Positions 38,699-48,736 are shown, numbered from the stretch's first letter. The stretch: 64,000 bases of DNA from Gammaproteobacteria bacterium (ex Lamellibrachia satsuma) (GCA_019623805.1 CP053680.1:930001-994000); one strand, 5' to 3'. Program-made: numbers and translations. The notes: a model not told the origin generated them from the sequence alone.

Positions 38699-38881
38699 GG
38701 AGCCTCTGAATAAGTCCTGGCCGTTCAGATTGTGAGATGAAATGTGCTGATTTTCAACGAAAAACCTGTTTGGAACAGGTTTTCGTGTTAGCCCCGAAGG
38801 GGTGTGGCCCATGGATGGGCTACACAAAAAGCAGCGCGTTTCAGCCACAAGCTGTAGGTCCATGACTTGTTCAGAGACTCC
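38699..38881. repeat. 183-bp MITE-like inverted-repeat element between frr and uppS
   Basis: Terminal 22-bp inverted repeats (GGAGYCTCTGAAYAAGTC, three mismatches) lie at 38699-38720 and 38860-38881. Internal hairpins include AAAACCTGTT-TGG-AACAGGTTTT (38761-38783) and a GTGTGGCCCA/TGGGCTACAC pair (38802-38811 with 38816-38825). No protein frame is seen. The right end is one base from the frr stop TAA. It appears to be a non-autonomous mobile element inside an essential operon. Confidence 0.7.
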
Positions 38882-38882
38882 T

Positions 38883-39440
38883 TTAGATTTCCATCAAATC
38901 CTTTTCTTTCACCGCCAGTGCCGCATCCACCTCTTTGACGTGCTGATCGGTCAGTTTTTGAATGATCTCCTGCCCACGACGTTCATCGTCTTCGGAGATC
39001 ATCTTCTCCTTCATGTGATCCTTGAGATTATGATTGGCATCACGACGAATATTACGGATTGCCACCCGCGCATTTTCCGCCTCATGACGCACCACGCGAA
39101 TCAGATCCTTGCGTCGCTCCTCCGTCAACGGCGGCATGGGAACCCGGATCACGGCGCCGGCACTCATGGGATTGAGGCCCAGATCCGAGGTTAAAATCGC
39201 CTTCTCGACCACTGCGATCATCGGTCGTTCCCAAGGGGTTACTGCAAGGGTGCGACCATCTTCCACATTAATATTGGCAACCTGACTCAGCGGTACTTCG
39301 GAACCATAATAGTCAACCCGGATATGGTCCAGCAGACTTGGATGGGCTCGCCCGGTACGCACTTTCGCCAACTCATGGGAGAGCGCCTCAACGCTCTTGC
39401 CCATACGGGTGTCAGCATCACTCTTGATATCGTCGATCAT
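38883..39440 (-). CDS. frr: Ribosome recycling factor
   Basis: RRF splits post-termination ribosomes with EF-G. This 185-aa protein matches the family end to end: [21 protein letters not shown] at the start, [16 protein letters not shown], then [36 protein letters not shown] in the centre. It lies one base from the pyrH stop, so the two are coupled. A MITE-like element follows its stop. Confidence 0.98.
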   Translation of the reverse strand: MIDDIKSDADTRMGKSVEALSHELAKVRTGRAHPSLLDHIRVDYYGSEVPLSQVANINVEDGRTLAVTPWERPMIAVVEKAILTSDLGLNPMSAGAVIRVPMPPLTEERRKDLIRVVRHEAENARVAIRNIRRDANHNLKDHMKEKMISEDDERRGQEIIQKLTDQHVKEVDAALAVKEKDLMEI

Positions 39441-39441
39441 G

Positions 39442-40164
39442 TTACTCGCCCTTTTCTACCAAGGAACCGATGACTTCTCCGCGCATCAGGCGCAAGAGAG
39501 CCCCGGAATCATTGATGTTCATAATTCGTAGCGGCATATCGTTATCCCTGCAGAGCACAATCGCAGTTGCATCCATCACCTGCAGGTTCTCCGCCAAAGC
39601 CCGATTGTAGGTGAGACGGGGATAGAATTCAGCATCGGGATCCTTCACTGGATCCGCTGAGTAGACGCCGTTTACCTTGGTCGCCTTGATCATCATGTCA
39701 GCCTGGATCTCGACTGCACGCAGACTCGCGGCGGAATCGGTGGTGAAATAGGGATTGCCAGTGCCTGCAGCCAGGATGGCCACCCGACCCGTATCCAGAT
39801 GTCGCCTGGCATCCCTCGCCGTGAAAGGCTCACAGACATCAGGCATGCTCAGCGCAGAGAGCACTCTGGCCTCAACGCCGATCTTTGTGAGAGCATCCTG
39901 CATCGCCAGGGAGTTCATTACAGTGGCAAGCATTCCCATGTGATCGCCGGTCACCCGATCAAGACCACCCTGCGCCAGACCGGCGCCGCGGAAGATATTT
40001 CCGCCACCAATCACCAACCCCACCTGTAGACCGGCCTCAACGAGGTCCCGCACCTCACCCGCAGTACGCGCCATCACCTCAGGTGAAATCCCAAAGTCGC
40101 CAGAACCCATCAGGGCTTCGCCACTAAGCTTGAGCAGGATACGCCGACAGATCAAATCCGACAT
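39442..40164 (-). CDS. pyrH: UMP kinase
   Basis: PyrH phosphorylates UMP to UDP with ATP and is feedback-regulated by UTP and GTP. This 240-aa protein has [13 protein letters not shown] at the start, [11 protein letters not shown], and the [19 protein letters not shown] segment typical of bacterial UMP kinases of the amino-acid-kinase fold. It is between tsf and frr as in E. coli. The 159-bp gap to tsf (40165-40323) holds no gene; pyrH may have its own promoter there. Confidence 0.98.
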   Translation of the reverse strand: MSDLICRRILLKLSGEALMGSGDFGISPEVMARTAGEVRDLVEAGLQVGLVIGGGNIFRGAGLAQGGLDRVTGDHMGMLATVMNSLAMQDALTKIGVEARVLSALSMPDVCEPFTARDARRHLDTGRVAILAAGTGNPYFTTDSAASLRAVEIQADMMIKATKVNGVYSADPVKDPDAEFYPRLTYNRALAENLQVMDATAIVLCRDNDMPLRIMNINDSGALLRLMRGEVIGSLVEKGE

Positions 40165-40323
40165 GCTGAACCGATTCCTAATTTGAGATTAACCGAATGA
40201 TAAGACGCAGAGAGGAAATATTCCATTTTCCACGGATATTTCAGCTCCACAAGTCCCCTGTCCGCATCCGCCCCCTCTGCACCGGAGCAAACGATCCAGT
40301 ACAGAATGCGGGGCGACAGAAGT

Positions 40324-41208
40324 TTACATCTTGGCTTGCGCCCGGACCTCTGCGGCGAAATCCTCCTTCTTCTTCTCGATGCCTTCGCCAACCTCAAAGC
40401 GGCTGAATTGGGCAATAGCGGCACCCTTGCTCTTCAACAGCTTCTCGATGGTGAAATCCGCATCCTTGACGAAAACCTGGCCCAGCAGGGTATTTTCTGC
40501 CAGATATTTGCGCATACGGCCATCGACCATCTTCTCGATGATGTTGTCCGGTTTGCCACTCTCTCTGGCCTGCGCGGTTACGATCTCGCGCTCCTTGTCC
40601 AGCAGATCCTGGGGCATATCGTCAGCGGAGAGGCAGACTGGGTTGGTCGCGGCAATATGCATTGCCAAATCCTTGCCCAGATCGTCCTCGTCGCCCTCGA
40701 CCTCGACCACAACGCCGATACGCACACCGTGGCTGTAGCTGACCAAAGCCCCCTTGTCGGCCTGCAAACGGACAAAGCGACGCACGTTCATGTTCTCACC
40801 CAACTTGGAGATCAGCGCCTCGCGAGCCTGATTTACAGTGGTTTCTTCGCCTTCGTGAAGAGAATGCCCCATCAGCGTCTCAACGTCATCCGCACCGCCG
40901 TTGAGCGCCCTCTCCGCCACTGCGCCGGCAAAGGAGGTGAAGTTCTCGTCCTTGGCCACGAAATCGGTTTCACAGTTAACCTCAACCATCGCCGCCTGGG
41001 TGTTGTCAGCATTGAAGCTGATCACAATCACACCTTCCGCTGCGGTGCGGCCTGCTTTCTTGGCGGCCTTGGCCTGACCCGATTTGCGCATCGCCTCGAT
41101 TGCCGCTTCGATATCGCCATCGACCTCTACCAAGGCCTTCTTGCACTCCATCATGCCTGCGCCGGTACGCTCGCGCAGCTCTTTAACCTGAGAGGCTGTA
41201 ATCGCCAT
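40324..41208 (-). CDS. tsf: Elongation factor Ts
   Basis: EF-Ts recycles EF-Tu-GDP to EF-Tu-GTP. The 294-aa protein has the UBA-like N-terminal region [18 protein letters not shown], then [12 protein letters not shown], the EF-Tu contact motif. Length and order (rpsB-tsf) are conserved. A perfect 11-bp hairpin lies in the gap to rpsB. Confidence 0.98.
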   Translation of the reverse strand: MAITASQVKELRERTGAGMMECKKALVEVDGDIEAAIEAMRKSGQAKAAKKAGRTAAEGVIVISFNADNTQAAMVEVNCETDFVAKDENFTSFAGAVAERALNGGADDVETLMGHSLHEGEETTVNQAREALISKLGENMNVRRFVRLQADKGALVSYSHGVRIGVVVEVEGDEDDLGKDLAMHIAATNPVCLSADDMPQDLLDKEREIVTAQARESGKPDNIIEKMVDGRMRKYLAENTLLGQVFVKDADFTIEKLLKSKGAAIAQFSRFEVGEGIEKKKEDFAAEVRAQAKM

Positions 41209-41244
41209 CTTTCCTACCTCAAAATCGTATCTTCAAATGTAAAC

Positions 41245-41277
41245 CGACCGGATCACACTGTAGGCATGATCCGGTCG
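41245..41277 (-). terminator. rpsB-tsf intergenic hairpin, possible attenuator
   Basis: Perfect 11-bp arms (CGACCGGATCA and complement) lie at 41245-41255 and 41267-41277 with an 11-base loop. There is no strong U-run after it on the minus strand, so it probably attenuates rather than stops, or protects the rpsB mRNA 3' end, as proposed for the same spacer in E. coli. Confidence 0.5.
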
Positions 41278-41303
41278 TTAATCCAGAAAACCTGTCGACT
41301 GCT

Positions 41304-42050
41304 TCAGGACTTGTCGCCTTTGACCTCGACAAACTCCTCTTCGCTGCCAGCCGCCACATGGGCCGCGCTCGTCCGACCTTCTAGGATCGCTGCAGATGCG
41401 CCCTGTGTGTAGAGCTGGATCGCCCGGATTGCGTCATCATTTCCGGGGATCACGTAATCGATAGCCTCGGGATTGTTATTGGTATCAACCACACCGATAA
41501 CTGGGATGCCCAGTTTACGGGCCTCAGAGATTGCGATGTCTTCATGACCCACATCGATCACAAACATGGCATCGGGCAATTTGCCCATATCTTTGATGCC
41601 GCCGAGGCTGCGATCCAATTTCTCCATCTCGCGGTGGAGATTCAGTGCCTCTTTCTTCTTGAAACGCTGCTCGACACTGCCATCCTCAAACATGCTTTCC
41701 AGCTCTTTGAGGCGTTTGATCGACTGCTTGATGGTCTTGAAGTTGGTCAGCATGCCGCCGAGCCAGCGATGATTGACGTAGGGCATATTGCAGCGTTCCG
41801 CCTCTTCACGCACCGCATCACGGGCCGCACGCTTGGTGCCGACAAACATAATCTTGCCGCCGTTTGCCGCAAGAGAACCGACAAAGTTCATGGCGTCGTT
41901 AAAGAGGGGGAGGGTCTTCTCAAGATTGACGATATGAATCTTGTTACGATGACCAAAGATGTAGGCCCCCATCTTGGGGTTCCAGTAACGGGTCTGATGC
42001 CCGAAGTGTACGCCTGCTTCCAGCATCTGGCGCATGGATACTGCACTCAT
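41304..42050 (-). CDS. rpsB: 30S ribosomal protein S2
   Basis: S2 is 248 aa here. It begins [19 protein letters not shown], the family signature, and has [15 protein letters not shown] and [19 protein letters not shown] later. The start at 42050 is preceded by an AGGAGT ribosome binding site. The same frame runs to 42089 but adds non-homologous sequence. A promoter and a long untranslated leader lie upstream. Confidence 0.98.
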   Translation of the reverse strand: MSAVSMRQMLEAGVHFGHQTRYWNPKMGAYIFGHRNKIHIVNLEKTLPLFNDAMNFVGSLAANGGKIMFVGTKRAARDAVREEAERCNMPYVNHRWLGGMLTNFKTIKQSIKRLKELESMFEDGSVEQRFKKKEALNLHREMEKLDRSLGGIKDMGKLPDAMFVIDVGHEDIAISEARKLGIPVIGVVDTNNNPEAIDYVIPGNDDAIRAIQLYTQGASAAILEGRTSAAHVAAGSEEEFVEVKGDKS

Positions 42051-42221
42051 GAGTGACTCCTGATAGTATTGGGTTAGGCCTCCATACATCCCATGAATCG
42101 ACCTCCCCGCGAAAGCTGGGAAGCACCCCGAACCATGTGCCGATGTATGTGTGGATTAGTTCTGCTCCCGCACGGGGAAAAACCCCGTAAAGTGAGCAGC
42201 GCGAACCGTTTGCGATTCAGC
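42051..42221 (-). ncRNA. rpsB leader, candidate autoregulatory 5' UTR
   Basis: About 170 untranslated bases lie between the predicted transcription start and rpsB. They hold a stable hairpin (ACGGGG-TTTTT-CCCCGT) near the 5' end and G-rich/C-rich runs (GGGGTGCTTCCC, CGCGGGGAGG) near the coding region that could pair. S2 autoregulation through the leader is established in gammaproteobacteria. That this leader works the same way is inference. Confidence 0.45.
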
Positions 42222-42228
42222 GGGGCGT

Positions 42229-42257
42229 TTTATACCATACCCGGCGGATTGCGACAA
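42229..42257 (-). promoter_or_regulatory. rpsB promoter, TTGTCG - 17 bp - TATAAA
   Basis: On the minus strand a -35 TTGTCG (42252-42257) and a -10 TATAAA (42229-42234) are spaced exactly 17 bp, with an extended -10 TGG just before TATAAA. The start region is GC-rich (ACGCCCCGC), a discriminator typical of stringently controlled ribosomal promoters. Confidence 0.65.
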
Positions 42258-42317
42258 ATCCCTGGCACCTTGTTTCCGATCTCCTTTTCCCCAAATTTTC
42301 ATGACCCTTTAAGAATT

Positions 42318-43094
42318 ATGAGCGTAACGATCAAAACAGCGGACGAGATAGAGAAGATGCGGATCGCTGGCCGCCTGGCCGCCGAGGTACTGGAGATGAT
42401 AGAGCCTCATGTCAAACCCGGAGTCACCACGGAGGAACTGGACAAGATCTGCCACGACTACATCGTCGACGTGCAGCAGGCCATCCCTGCCCCGCTAAAC
42501 TACCGGGGATTTCCAAAGTCTATCTGCAGTTCGGTCAACCAGCAGGTCTGCCACGGCATTCCCGCTGACAAAAAGCTAAAAAAGGGGGATATCGTCAACC
42601 TCGACATCACTGTCATCAAGGATGGCTATCATGGAGATACCAGCAAGATGTTCAGCGTGGGGGAGACCTCCATCCTCGCCAAACGCTTGATAGAGGTCAC
42701 CCGAAAAGCCCTTTGGGTCGGCATCGACGAGGTTCGACCCGGCGCCCAGCTTGGCGACATCGGCCACAAGATTCAGGATTTTGTCGAGAGACACCACTAC
42801 TCCGTGGTGCGCGAATATTGCGGTCACGGCATCGGCAAAGAGTTTCACGAAGATCCCCAGGTACTGCACTACGGCAGCCCGGGGTCGGGCTTGGTACTCC
42901 AACCCGGCATGTGCTTCACCATCGAACCCATGGTCAATGCCGGCAAGCGCCAGATAAAACTCCGGCCCGATGGCTGGACCGTGGTCACCAAAGACCGCAG
43001 CCTCTCCGCGCAGTACGAGCACACCCTGCTGGTGACTGAAGCCGGCTGCGAGGTGCTGACCCTGCGCGCTGAAGAAGCCGACGCCACCCAGTGA
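42318..43094 (+). CDS. map: Methionine aminopeptidase type I
   Basis: MAP removes the initiator Met. The 258-aa protein has the metal ligands in NLDITVIKDGYHGDTSKMF (two Asp), GHGIGKEFHEDP (His), IEPMV (Glu) and the final QYEHTLLVTE (Glu). The start chosen is the ATG at 42318 (MSVTIKTADEIEKM); the frame is open far upstream, into the rpsB leader, without homology. The stop overlaps the glnD GTG. The pairing of map with rpsB in divergence and with glnD downstream is the normal gammaproteobacterial order. Confidence 0.97.
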   Translation: MSVTIKTADEIEKMRIAGRLAAEVLEMIEPHVKPGVTTEELDKICHDYIVDVQQAIPAPLNYRGFPKSICSSVNQQVCHGIPADKKLKKGDIVNLDITVIKDGYHGDTSKMFSVGETSILAKRLIEVTRKALWVGIDEVRPGAQLGDIGHKIQDFVERHHYSVVREYCGHGIGKEFHEDPQVLHYGSPGSGLVLQPGMCFTIEPMVNAGKRQIKLRPDGWTVVTKDRSLSAQYEHTLLVTEAGCEVLTLRAEEADATQ

Positions 43095-45745
43095 TCCAGG
43101 CAATAAACTCAATGTTCGACTTCTCCGCGCTTGATCAGGCGCTGGCAGGCGCCTCATCCTCACCTATCCCGGTTTTTCGTGACTTTCTGAAGCAGGGCAC
43201 TGCAACGATCAGGGAAGGGTTCAATCAGGAACAGCCGATAACCGAGCTGGTGACCGCCCGCGCCCACCTGGTCGATGCCGTCCTGGAACACGCCTGGAAT
43301 CTCCACTTCCAGGATTCCACAGACGCTGCACTGGTCGCAGTGGGTGGATACGGCCGGGGAGAACTCCATCCGGCTTCAGATATCGACCTGCAGATTCTGC
43401 TCGATCACGAAGATCACTTCGAACAATTGCAGGAACCCTTGGGCCAGTTTCTCAGCCTGCTCTGGGATATTGGACTGGAAGTTGGCCACAGCGTACGCAC
43501 CATTGAGGATTGCATCCGGGAAGCATCTAATGACATCACGGTTGCCACCAACCTGATGGAATCCCGGCTGCTGGTCGGGCCTGAGACCCTCTTCAAGATG
43601 ATGCGTGAAGCCACCAGCCCCGCTAAGATTTGGGACAGCAAACGCTTTTTTGAAGCGAAATTTGCGGAACAGCAGGCACGGCATCAAAAATTCGAGGACA
43701 GCGAAAGCAACCTGGAACCCAATCTGAAGGATAGTCCAGGCGGATTGCGGGATATCCAGATGATCGGCTGGGTGGTGAAACGCCACTTCCAGGCTGACAC
43801 TCTGCGTGATCTTGTGAACCACGGATTCCTCAACGAGGATGAATACCAGACGCTGATCGAAGGCCAAGACTATCTTTGGCGCATCCGTTTCGCCCTGCAT
43901 ACCCTTACAGGCAGACACGGCGACATTTTACTCTTCGACTATCAGCGCACCCTGGCTAACCAGTTTGGTTACGACGACAATACCGGCAATCTGGCGGTGG
44001 AGCAGTTTATGCAGCTCTTCTACCGGACAACGTTGGAGCTGAACCGCCTCAACGAAATCCTGCTGCAGCACTTCCAGGAAGAAATCCTGCTGGAGAACAA
44101 GCTGGATGCCCCCGTTTCTCACGGCAACCGCTTCCAAAGCCGCAATAGTTTTCTTGAGGTCACCCGTCCGGATGTCTTCTCCCGCACCCCCACCGCCCTG
44201 CTGGAACTCTTTCTTATCCTGCAGGAGAACCCGGAACTAAAAGGTGTCAGAGCCAGCACCATCCGCCTGCTGCGGGACAATATTCAGTTGATCAACAGCG
44301 CCTTCCGCGAAGACATCCGGGCGCAGAGCCTGTTCATGGAGATCCTGCGCCAACCCAGGGGCATAACCCGGGAGCTTCGTCGCATGAATCGCTATGGCAT
44401 CCTCGCCGCTTACATTCCGGCCTTTGAAAATATTGTCGGGCGTATGCAGTACGACCTGTTTCACGTCTATACCGTGGATGAACACACATTGATGGTGCTG
44501 CGTAACCTGCGCCGTCTGTCGGTTCCGGAACTCGCCGAAGAGACCCCCTTCTGCAGCCAGCTGTTCCGCACCCTGCCGAAGAAAGAGCTGATCTACCTGG
44601 CCGCCCTCTTCCACGACATCGCCAAAGGACGTGGCGGCAATCACTCCATACTCGGTGAGAAGGACGCGGTGGACTTCTGCCATCAACACCATCTCAGCGA
44701 ATACGACAGCCGTTTGGTCGGCTGGCTGGTGCGCAACCATCTGGTCATGTCCATGATCGCCCAGCGCAAGGACATCAACGACCCGGACGTCATCCAGACG
44801 TTTGCTGAAAACGCCGGGGACACAATGCACCTCGACTATCTCTATCTGCTGACAGTCGCTGACAGCCAGGCTACCAATCCGAAACGCTGGAACTCATGGA
44901 AAGAGTCACTGCTGCGGGATCTCTACAAATCCACCCGTCGCGCCCTGCAGCGCGGGCTGGACAACCCGCTGGCGCAGGAGGAGCTGATCCGGGAGACAAA
45001 ATACGAAACGCTGGAACTGCTGGCCAAGGCCGGACACGACGAGAGAGATATTCTCCGCCTCTGGCAATCCTTCAGCCCGGAGTATTTTCTCTCGCACTCT
45101 CCCAATTCGATCTGCCGGCAGATTCAGGCCATCATCACCACGCCACCGGAAAACCTGCCGGTGGTCGCAATCCATGAAACCGCCGAACACGGCGGCAGCG
45201 ACGTACTCTACTACGGACCGGATCGCGACAATCTGTTTGCCGTCATGACCACCCTGCTGGATCAGCTGGGTCTGTCCATCGTCAACTCCCGCATCATGAG
45301 CACGACCCAAGGTTTTTCTCTCGACTCATTCCTGGTCATGGAGGAGGATGGCGATCCTGTCCAGCCTGGCCATCGTACCGAAGAGATCATCACCACCCTG
45401 AAAGCCGGATTGACGCAGAAAGACGGCCAGCCTCTCAAAGTGCATCGCCGCATGCCTCGCCAGCACAAGAGCTTCGACACCCCGACCCGCATCTTCTTCT
45501 CTCAGGATCCTGCTTACAACCGCACAGTGATGCGTCTGATCACCCTTGACCGGCCGGGACTGTTATCGGAAGTGGGACAGGCCTTCGCCGCCTGCAGCAT
45601 TCGTCTGCAGCACGCAAAAATCGCGACCATCGGCGCAGAGGTGGAGGATATCTTTTTCATCACCGACCGGGAGAACCGGCCGTTATTGGAGAAGCATCAG
45701 CTGGAGTGTCTGGAGGCCGCCGTCACCACGCGGCTGCCGGAATAG
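43091..45745 (+). CDS. glnD: Bifunctional uridylyltransferase/uridylyl-removing enzyme
   Basis: GlnD senses glutamine and modifies PII proteins. The 884-aa protein has an N-terminal nucleotidyltransferase with GGYGRGELHPASDIDL (about 78-93). An HD domain with the metal motif in LFHDIAKGRGGNHS (about 508-525) removes UMP. Two C-terminal ACT domains bind glutamine (about 690-770 and 805-880). The start is GTG at 43091, overlapping the map stop (GTGA); ATG at 43112 is in frame. The length equals the family norm (E. coli 890). Confidence 0.97.
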   Translation: MIQAINSMFDFSALDQALAGASSSPIPVFRDFLKQGTATIREGFNQEQPITELVTARAHLVDAVLEHAWNLHFQDSTDAALVAVGGYGRGELHPASDIDLQILLDHEDHFEQLQEPLGQFLSLLWDIGLEVGHSVRTIEDCIREASNDITVATNLMESRLLVGPETLFKMMREATSPAKIWDSKRFFEAKFAEQQARHQKFEDSESNLEPNLKDSPGGLRDIQMIGWVVKRHFQADTLRDLVNHGFLNEDEYQTLIEGQDYLWRIRFALHTLTGRHGDILLFDYQRTLANQFGYDDNTGNLAVEQFMQLFYRTTLELNRLNEILLQHFQEEILLENKLDAPVSHGNRFQSRNSFLEVTRPDVFSRTPTALLELFLILQENPELKGVRASTIRLLRDNIQLINSAFREDIRAQSLFMEILRQPRGITRELRRMNRYGILAAYIPAFENIVGRMQYDLFHVYTVDEHTLMVLRNLRRLSVPELAEETPFCSQLFRTLPKKELIYLAALFHDIAKGRGGNHSILGEKDAVDFCHQHHLSEYDSRLVGWLVRNHLVMSMIAQRKDINDPDVIQTFAENAGDTMHLDYLYLLTVADSQATNPKRWNSWKESLLRDLYKSTRRALQRGLDNPLAQEELIRETKYETLELLAKAGHDERDILRLWQSFSPEYFLSHSPNSICRQIQAIITTPPENLPVVAIHETAEHGGSDVLYYGPDRDNLFAVMTTLLDQLGLSIVNSRIMSTTQGFSLDSFLVMEEDGDPVQPGHRTEEIITTLKAGLTQKDGQPLKVHRRMPRQHKSFDTPTRIFFSQDPAYNRTVMRLITLDRPGLLSEVGQAFAACSIRLQHAKIATIGAEVEDIFFITDRENRPLLEKHQLECLEAAVTTRLPE

Positions 45746-45753
45746 TAAAACTT

Positions 45754-45783
45754 GCCGGATCCACTGCGTTTGATCCGGCCTAC
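45754..45783 (-). repeat. REP-like hairpin, AARCGYAGYG-loop family, copy 1
   Basis: An 8-bp stem GCCGGATC/GATCCGGC encloses a 10-base loop (minus-strand AAACGCAGTG). It is preceded by GTAG on the minus strand. It is in the convergent gap between glnD and ddl and can act as a bidirectional 3' end. It belongs to one family with the copies near 49.5 and 59.4 kb. Confidence 0.8.
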
Positions 45784-45793
45784 AGCAGCCATA

Positions 45794-46966
45794 TCAGCGC
45801 TTGCTGCCCAACTTGCCGCCACTCCCCTGCAGTGAGAGCAGATTGGAGTCGAAGACATAGGTCCGTTTGCCCTTCTCCCGAAACCTCTCAAGCGCAAGCT
45901 TGATGACGCGAGTGGTCAATTCGGCAAACGAAACGCCGCTCGCCTCCCAGAGGTAGAACGCCAGTGATCCGGGGATGGTATTGATCTCGTTGACAAAGAC
46001 ATCACCGCTCTCCTCATCAACAAGAAAGTCAATACGAACCACTCCACTGGCACCAATCAGGCTGAACGTCTCCTTTGCCAACCGGCGGATCCTGTCCGCC
46101 AGTTCCCCGGGTATCTCAGCCGGCAGCACACGATCAGTGGAGCCGATGCCCTTGGTCTTGCCACCCTGGTATTTATCAGCAAAATTCAGGATGCCACTGG
46201 AACGCAGAGGCTCCTCCAACGCCGCAACCTCTGACGTCTCCCTGTTACCCAACACCGAGGCGTTGATCTCCTTGAGTTGGGTCACCATACGTTCAACCAG
46301 GATCGAAGGATCGTACTGACCGGCGTTTTCGATCGCCTCCTCCAACTCCGACCCCGAAGCAGCGACACTGATACCGATGCTCGACCCAAGATTCGCCGGT
46401 TTGACCACTACCGGGTAACCCAATTTTGACTGGATCCGGTCAATAATCGCCCGCCTGTCCCGATACCAGGCTTCCATCCGACAACTCTCCGACTCCACCA
46501 CCGGGATGCCGTTACCCCGCAGCAGGGTCTTGGTCAGGATCTTGTCCATGCCGATGACCGACGCAGAGACGTCACAGCCTGCATAGGGAACACCTGCCAT
46601 CTCAAGTAGCCCCTGAAGGGTGCCGTCCTCGCCATTGGTGCCGTGAATAACGGGAAAGACGATATCAAGCTTTTCGATGAGGTTGTTTTTAAGACGGGCA
46701 GGAGGGACACGGTAGAGTTCAAGCTGCCCACCATCTCCGTGAGGCATAACTTCTGTACTTTCGGAGAGCAGGGTTTCCAGCTGCTTGAAGTTGTCGATCT
46801 CAGACAGCTTATCACCGATGTACCACTCACCCGTTTTACTGATGTAAACCGGCGTCACGCGGTATAGATCGGCATCGATTGCATGGACGACCTGCAGACC
46901 GGAAATGATGGAGACCTCATGCTCTACCGAGCGACCACCAAAAAAGACGCCAACATTGGGTTTCAT
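45794..46966 (-). CDS. ddl: D-alanine-D-alanine ligase family (ATP-grasp)
   Basis: This 390-aa ATP-grasp ligase has the Ddl signature set: NVGVFFGGRSVEHEVSIISG at the N-terminus, VFPVIHGTNGEDGTLQG, VVKPANLGSSIGIS for ATP, and RIDFLVDEESGDVFVNEINTIPG for magnesium. It makes a D-Ala-D-Ala (or D-Ala-D-X) dipeptide. At 390 aa it belongs to the longer DdlA/VanA-like group, longer than DdlB of dcw clusters. It lies downstream of a Mur-ligase homologue and an alpha/beta hydrolase on the same strand, which points to a separate peptidoglycan- or peptide-related operon. Confidence 0.92.
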   Translation of the reverse strand: MKPNVGVFFGGRSVEHEVSIISGLQVVHAIDADLYRVTPVYISKTGEWYIGDKLSEIDNFKQLETLLSESTEVMPHGDGGQLELYRVPPARLKNNLIEKLDIVFPVIHGTNGEDGTLQGLLEMAGVPYAGCDVSASVIGMDKILTKTLLRGNGIPVVESESCRMEAWYRDRRAIIDRIQSKLGYPVVVKPANLGSSIGISVAASGSELEEAIENAGQYDPSILVERMVTQLKEINASVLGNRETSEVAALEEPLRSSGILNFADKYQGGKTKGIGSTDRVLPAEIPGELADRIRRLAKETFSLIGASGVVRIDFLVDEESGDVFVNEINTIPGSLAFYLWEASGVSFAELTTRVIKLALERFREKGKRTYVFDSNLLSLQGSGGKLGSKR

Positions 46967-47008
46967 CGACTACACCTTCAACTCACGCAAATTCGAAATA
47001 CCGCTTTC

Positions 47009-47105
47009 ACCACGAAGAACACAAAGAGCACGAAGGGTCGAGATAACAATAATGCAATTAATCAAATCCTCCCTGAGCATAATTTTCTTCGTGTCCTTCG
47101 TGGTT
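47009..47105. repeat. Inverted repeat of the CCACGAAG...CTTCGTGG type
   Basis: Arms near 47009-47035 (CCACGAAGAACACAAAGAGC) and 47083-47104 (complement-like, ending CTTCGTGG) share a common dispersed repeat motif (AACCACGAAGGACACGAAG) seen in many proteobacteria. It lies in the 162-bp gap between the Mur-ligase homologue and ddl. It is imperfect and may be decaying. Confidence 0.6.
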
Positions 47106-47128
47106 AATTATGTTTTTTCAATCTGACA

Positions 47129-48733
47129 CTAATTATAAGTATCCGGCAGATCATTTTCATAGAGCACTACATCACCCTCTCGCGAGATCTTCGCAAAATG
47201 GTCATTGGCCTCATTCAGATGAGCCGCAATATAGACCTGGTTCTCCGGATAGCCTTCCGAAACCAACCCCTCATAGATCGGTTTGGCCTGCTCGATACCC
47301 ACCAGAATGACATAGTCACAGCGGCTAGCCGCATAGGCGCCAAGAAGGCGATTCTCCTCCGCCTCCGTTTCACCAAGCTCAACCATGCCCGGAGTGATCA
47401 ACACCTTTCTGTTGCCCTCAATCTCCCGCAGCACATCCAGGGCGGCTCGCGCCCCCAATGGATTGGAGCTGAATGCATCGTCAACGATAGTGATGCCCGC
47501 GGCGCTCTTTTTCACGTTCAATCGATGTGGCGCAGGCTGCAGCGAACGCACCGTCGCTTTGATCCGGTTTTCCGGCACACCCAGCTCCATCGCCACTGCG
47601 ACTGCAGAGACGATGTTGTAGATATTGTTTTTTCCCAGAAGACGGGTCTCCAGCAGCAGCGTTTCCCCGTTCGGTAAGGAGAGCGTGAGCGCGGTCAGGC
47701 CATTGGCCAGATACTTGATCTCTCGCGCCGCATAATCCGCTCCGGGTGAATCGACGCCAAAACTGACAACCTTCGCCTGAGTCCTGCCTCGCACTTCAGT
47801 AAAACTCTCATCATCCGCATTGAGAAACGCGATACCATCGGACGGCAGGGATTCGACCAGCTCCGATTTGGTTTTCACAATATTGGCAAGACTCTTGAAC
47901 ATCTCCAGATGCTGTTTGCCGATGGTGGTGATCAAACCATACCTGGGGTGCACCAGTTCGCAAATCTCCCGGATATCACCCGGCTGTTTGGCCCCCATCT
48001 CCACCAGGAAGAGGTCATGAATCGGCTTGAGCTTCTCCCTGATGATACGAGTCACCCCAAGCAGGGTATTGAAACTGCCCGGCGTCATCAATGCATTGTA
48101 TCTGGACAGCAACAGTTCATTCAGGATGAATTTGGTACTGGTCTTGCCATAACTCCCAGTGATACCGACCACCAGAAGCCCCGGCATGCCGTTGATGATC
48201 TTCCCCGCATCGCCGATGTACCACCTGGCGATGGTCGACTCCACCGGCACCGCCAACAGGTTGGCCGCAACCAGCAGCCAGGGCAGCAACAGCAGGAGCA
48301 GACCCAGCATGAGAAAGAGAGAGAAATAGGGGATAGGAGACAATCCCGTCGCGCCGGGAAATAACCCCAGCAGCGATGCCCCCAACCAGATCAGGAAGGT
48401 TGCCGCCATCAGGCGTTTGACCCGTCCTGTCACCACCAGCGGTTTTTTTACCGGCACTTTGGGACGTTTCAGACTGAGCAGCAGGAATCCCCCGATCCAG
48501 ATGCCGAAAAACAACCCGCTGTTCCAGTAAAACAGAAGCGCCACAAGCGGTAGCAGTGAGACCGGGCCAATACGTTTAAGCAGATCCTCGTTCAGCCAGC
48601 GCAGATAACGTTCATTGCGATAGGAGTTGAGCTGCAGCATGTGCAGGTAGTGCAGAACTGCGCGTCCGACGATAACAGCGTAGAGCGTCAGGGCAAGCAG
48701 CACAGCAAGCGTCTGGAACAGGGCAGCCCCCAT
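47129..48733 (-). CDS. Membrane-anchored Mur ligase family protein (MurF-like)
   Basis: This 534-aa protein joins an N-terminal membrane part (helices at about 5-25, 57-70, 73-88, 108-125 and 134-160) to a Mur-ligase core. The P-loop GITGSYGKTS is at 190-199, followed by FLVEMGAKQPGDIRE, the NADDESF ATP-site region and APHRLNVKKSAAGITIVDDAFSSNP in the C-terminal domains, all as in MurF. Mur ligases are soluble, so the membrane anchor is unusual for the canonical pathway. It may add an amino acid or dipeptide to a membrane-bound precursor. It lies 3 bp after an alpha/beta hydrolase and 162 bp before ddl. Confidence 0.88.
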   Translation of the reverse strand: MGAALFQTLAVLLALTLYAVIVGRAVLHYLHMLQLNSYRNERYLRWLNEDLLKRIGPVSLLPLVALLFYWNSGLFFGIWIGGFLLLSLKRPKVPVKKPLVVTGRVKRLMAATFLIWLGASLLGLFPGATGLSPIPYFSLFLMLGLLLLLLPWLLVAANLLAVPVESTIARWYIGDAGKIINGMPGLLVVGITGSYGKTSTKFILNELLLSRYNALMTPGSFNTLLGVTRIIREKLKPIHDLFLVEMGAKQPGDIREICELVHPRYGLITTIGKQHLEMFKSLANIVKTKSELVESLPSDGIAFLNADDESFTEVRGRTQAKVVSFGVDSPGADYAAREIKYLANGLTALTLSLPNGETLLLETRLLGKNNIYNIVSAVAVAMELGVPENRIKATVRSLQPAPHRLNVKKSAAGITIVDDAFSSNPLGARAALDVLREIEGNRKVLITPGMVELGETEAEENRLLGAYAASRCDYVILVGIEQAKPIYEGLVSEGYPENQVYIAAHLNEANDHFAKISREGDVVLYENDLPDTYN

Positions 48734-48736
48734 GAA

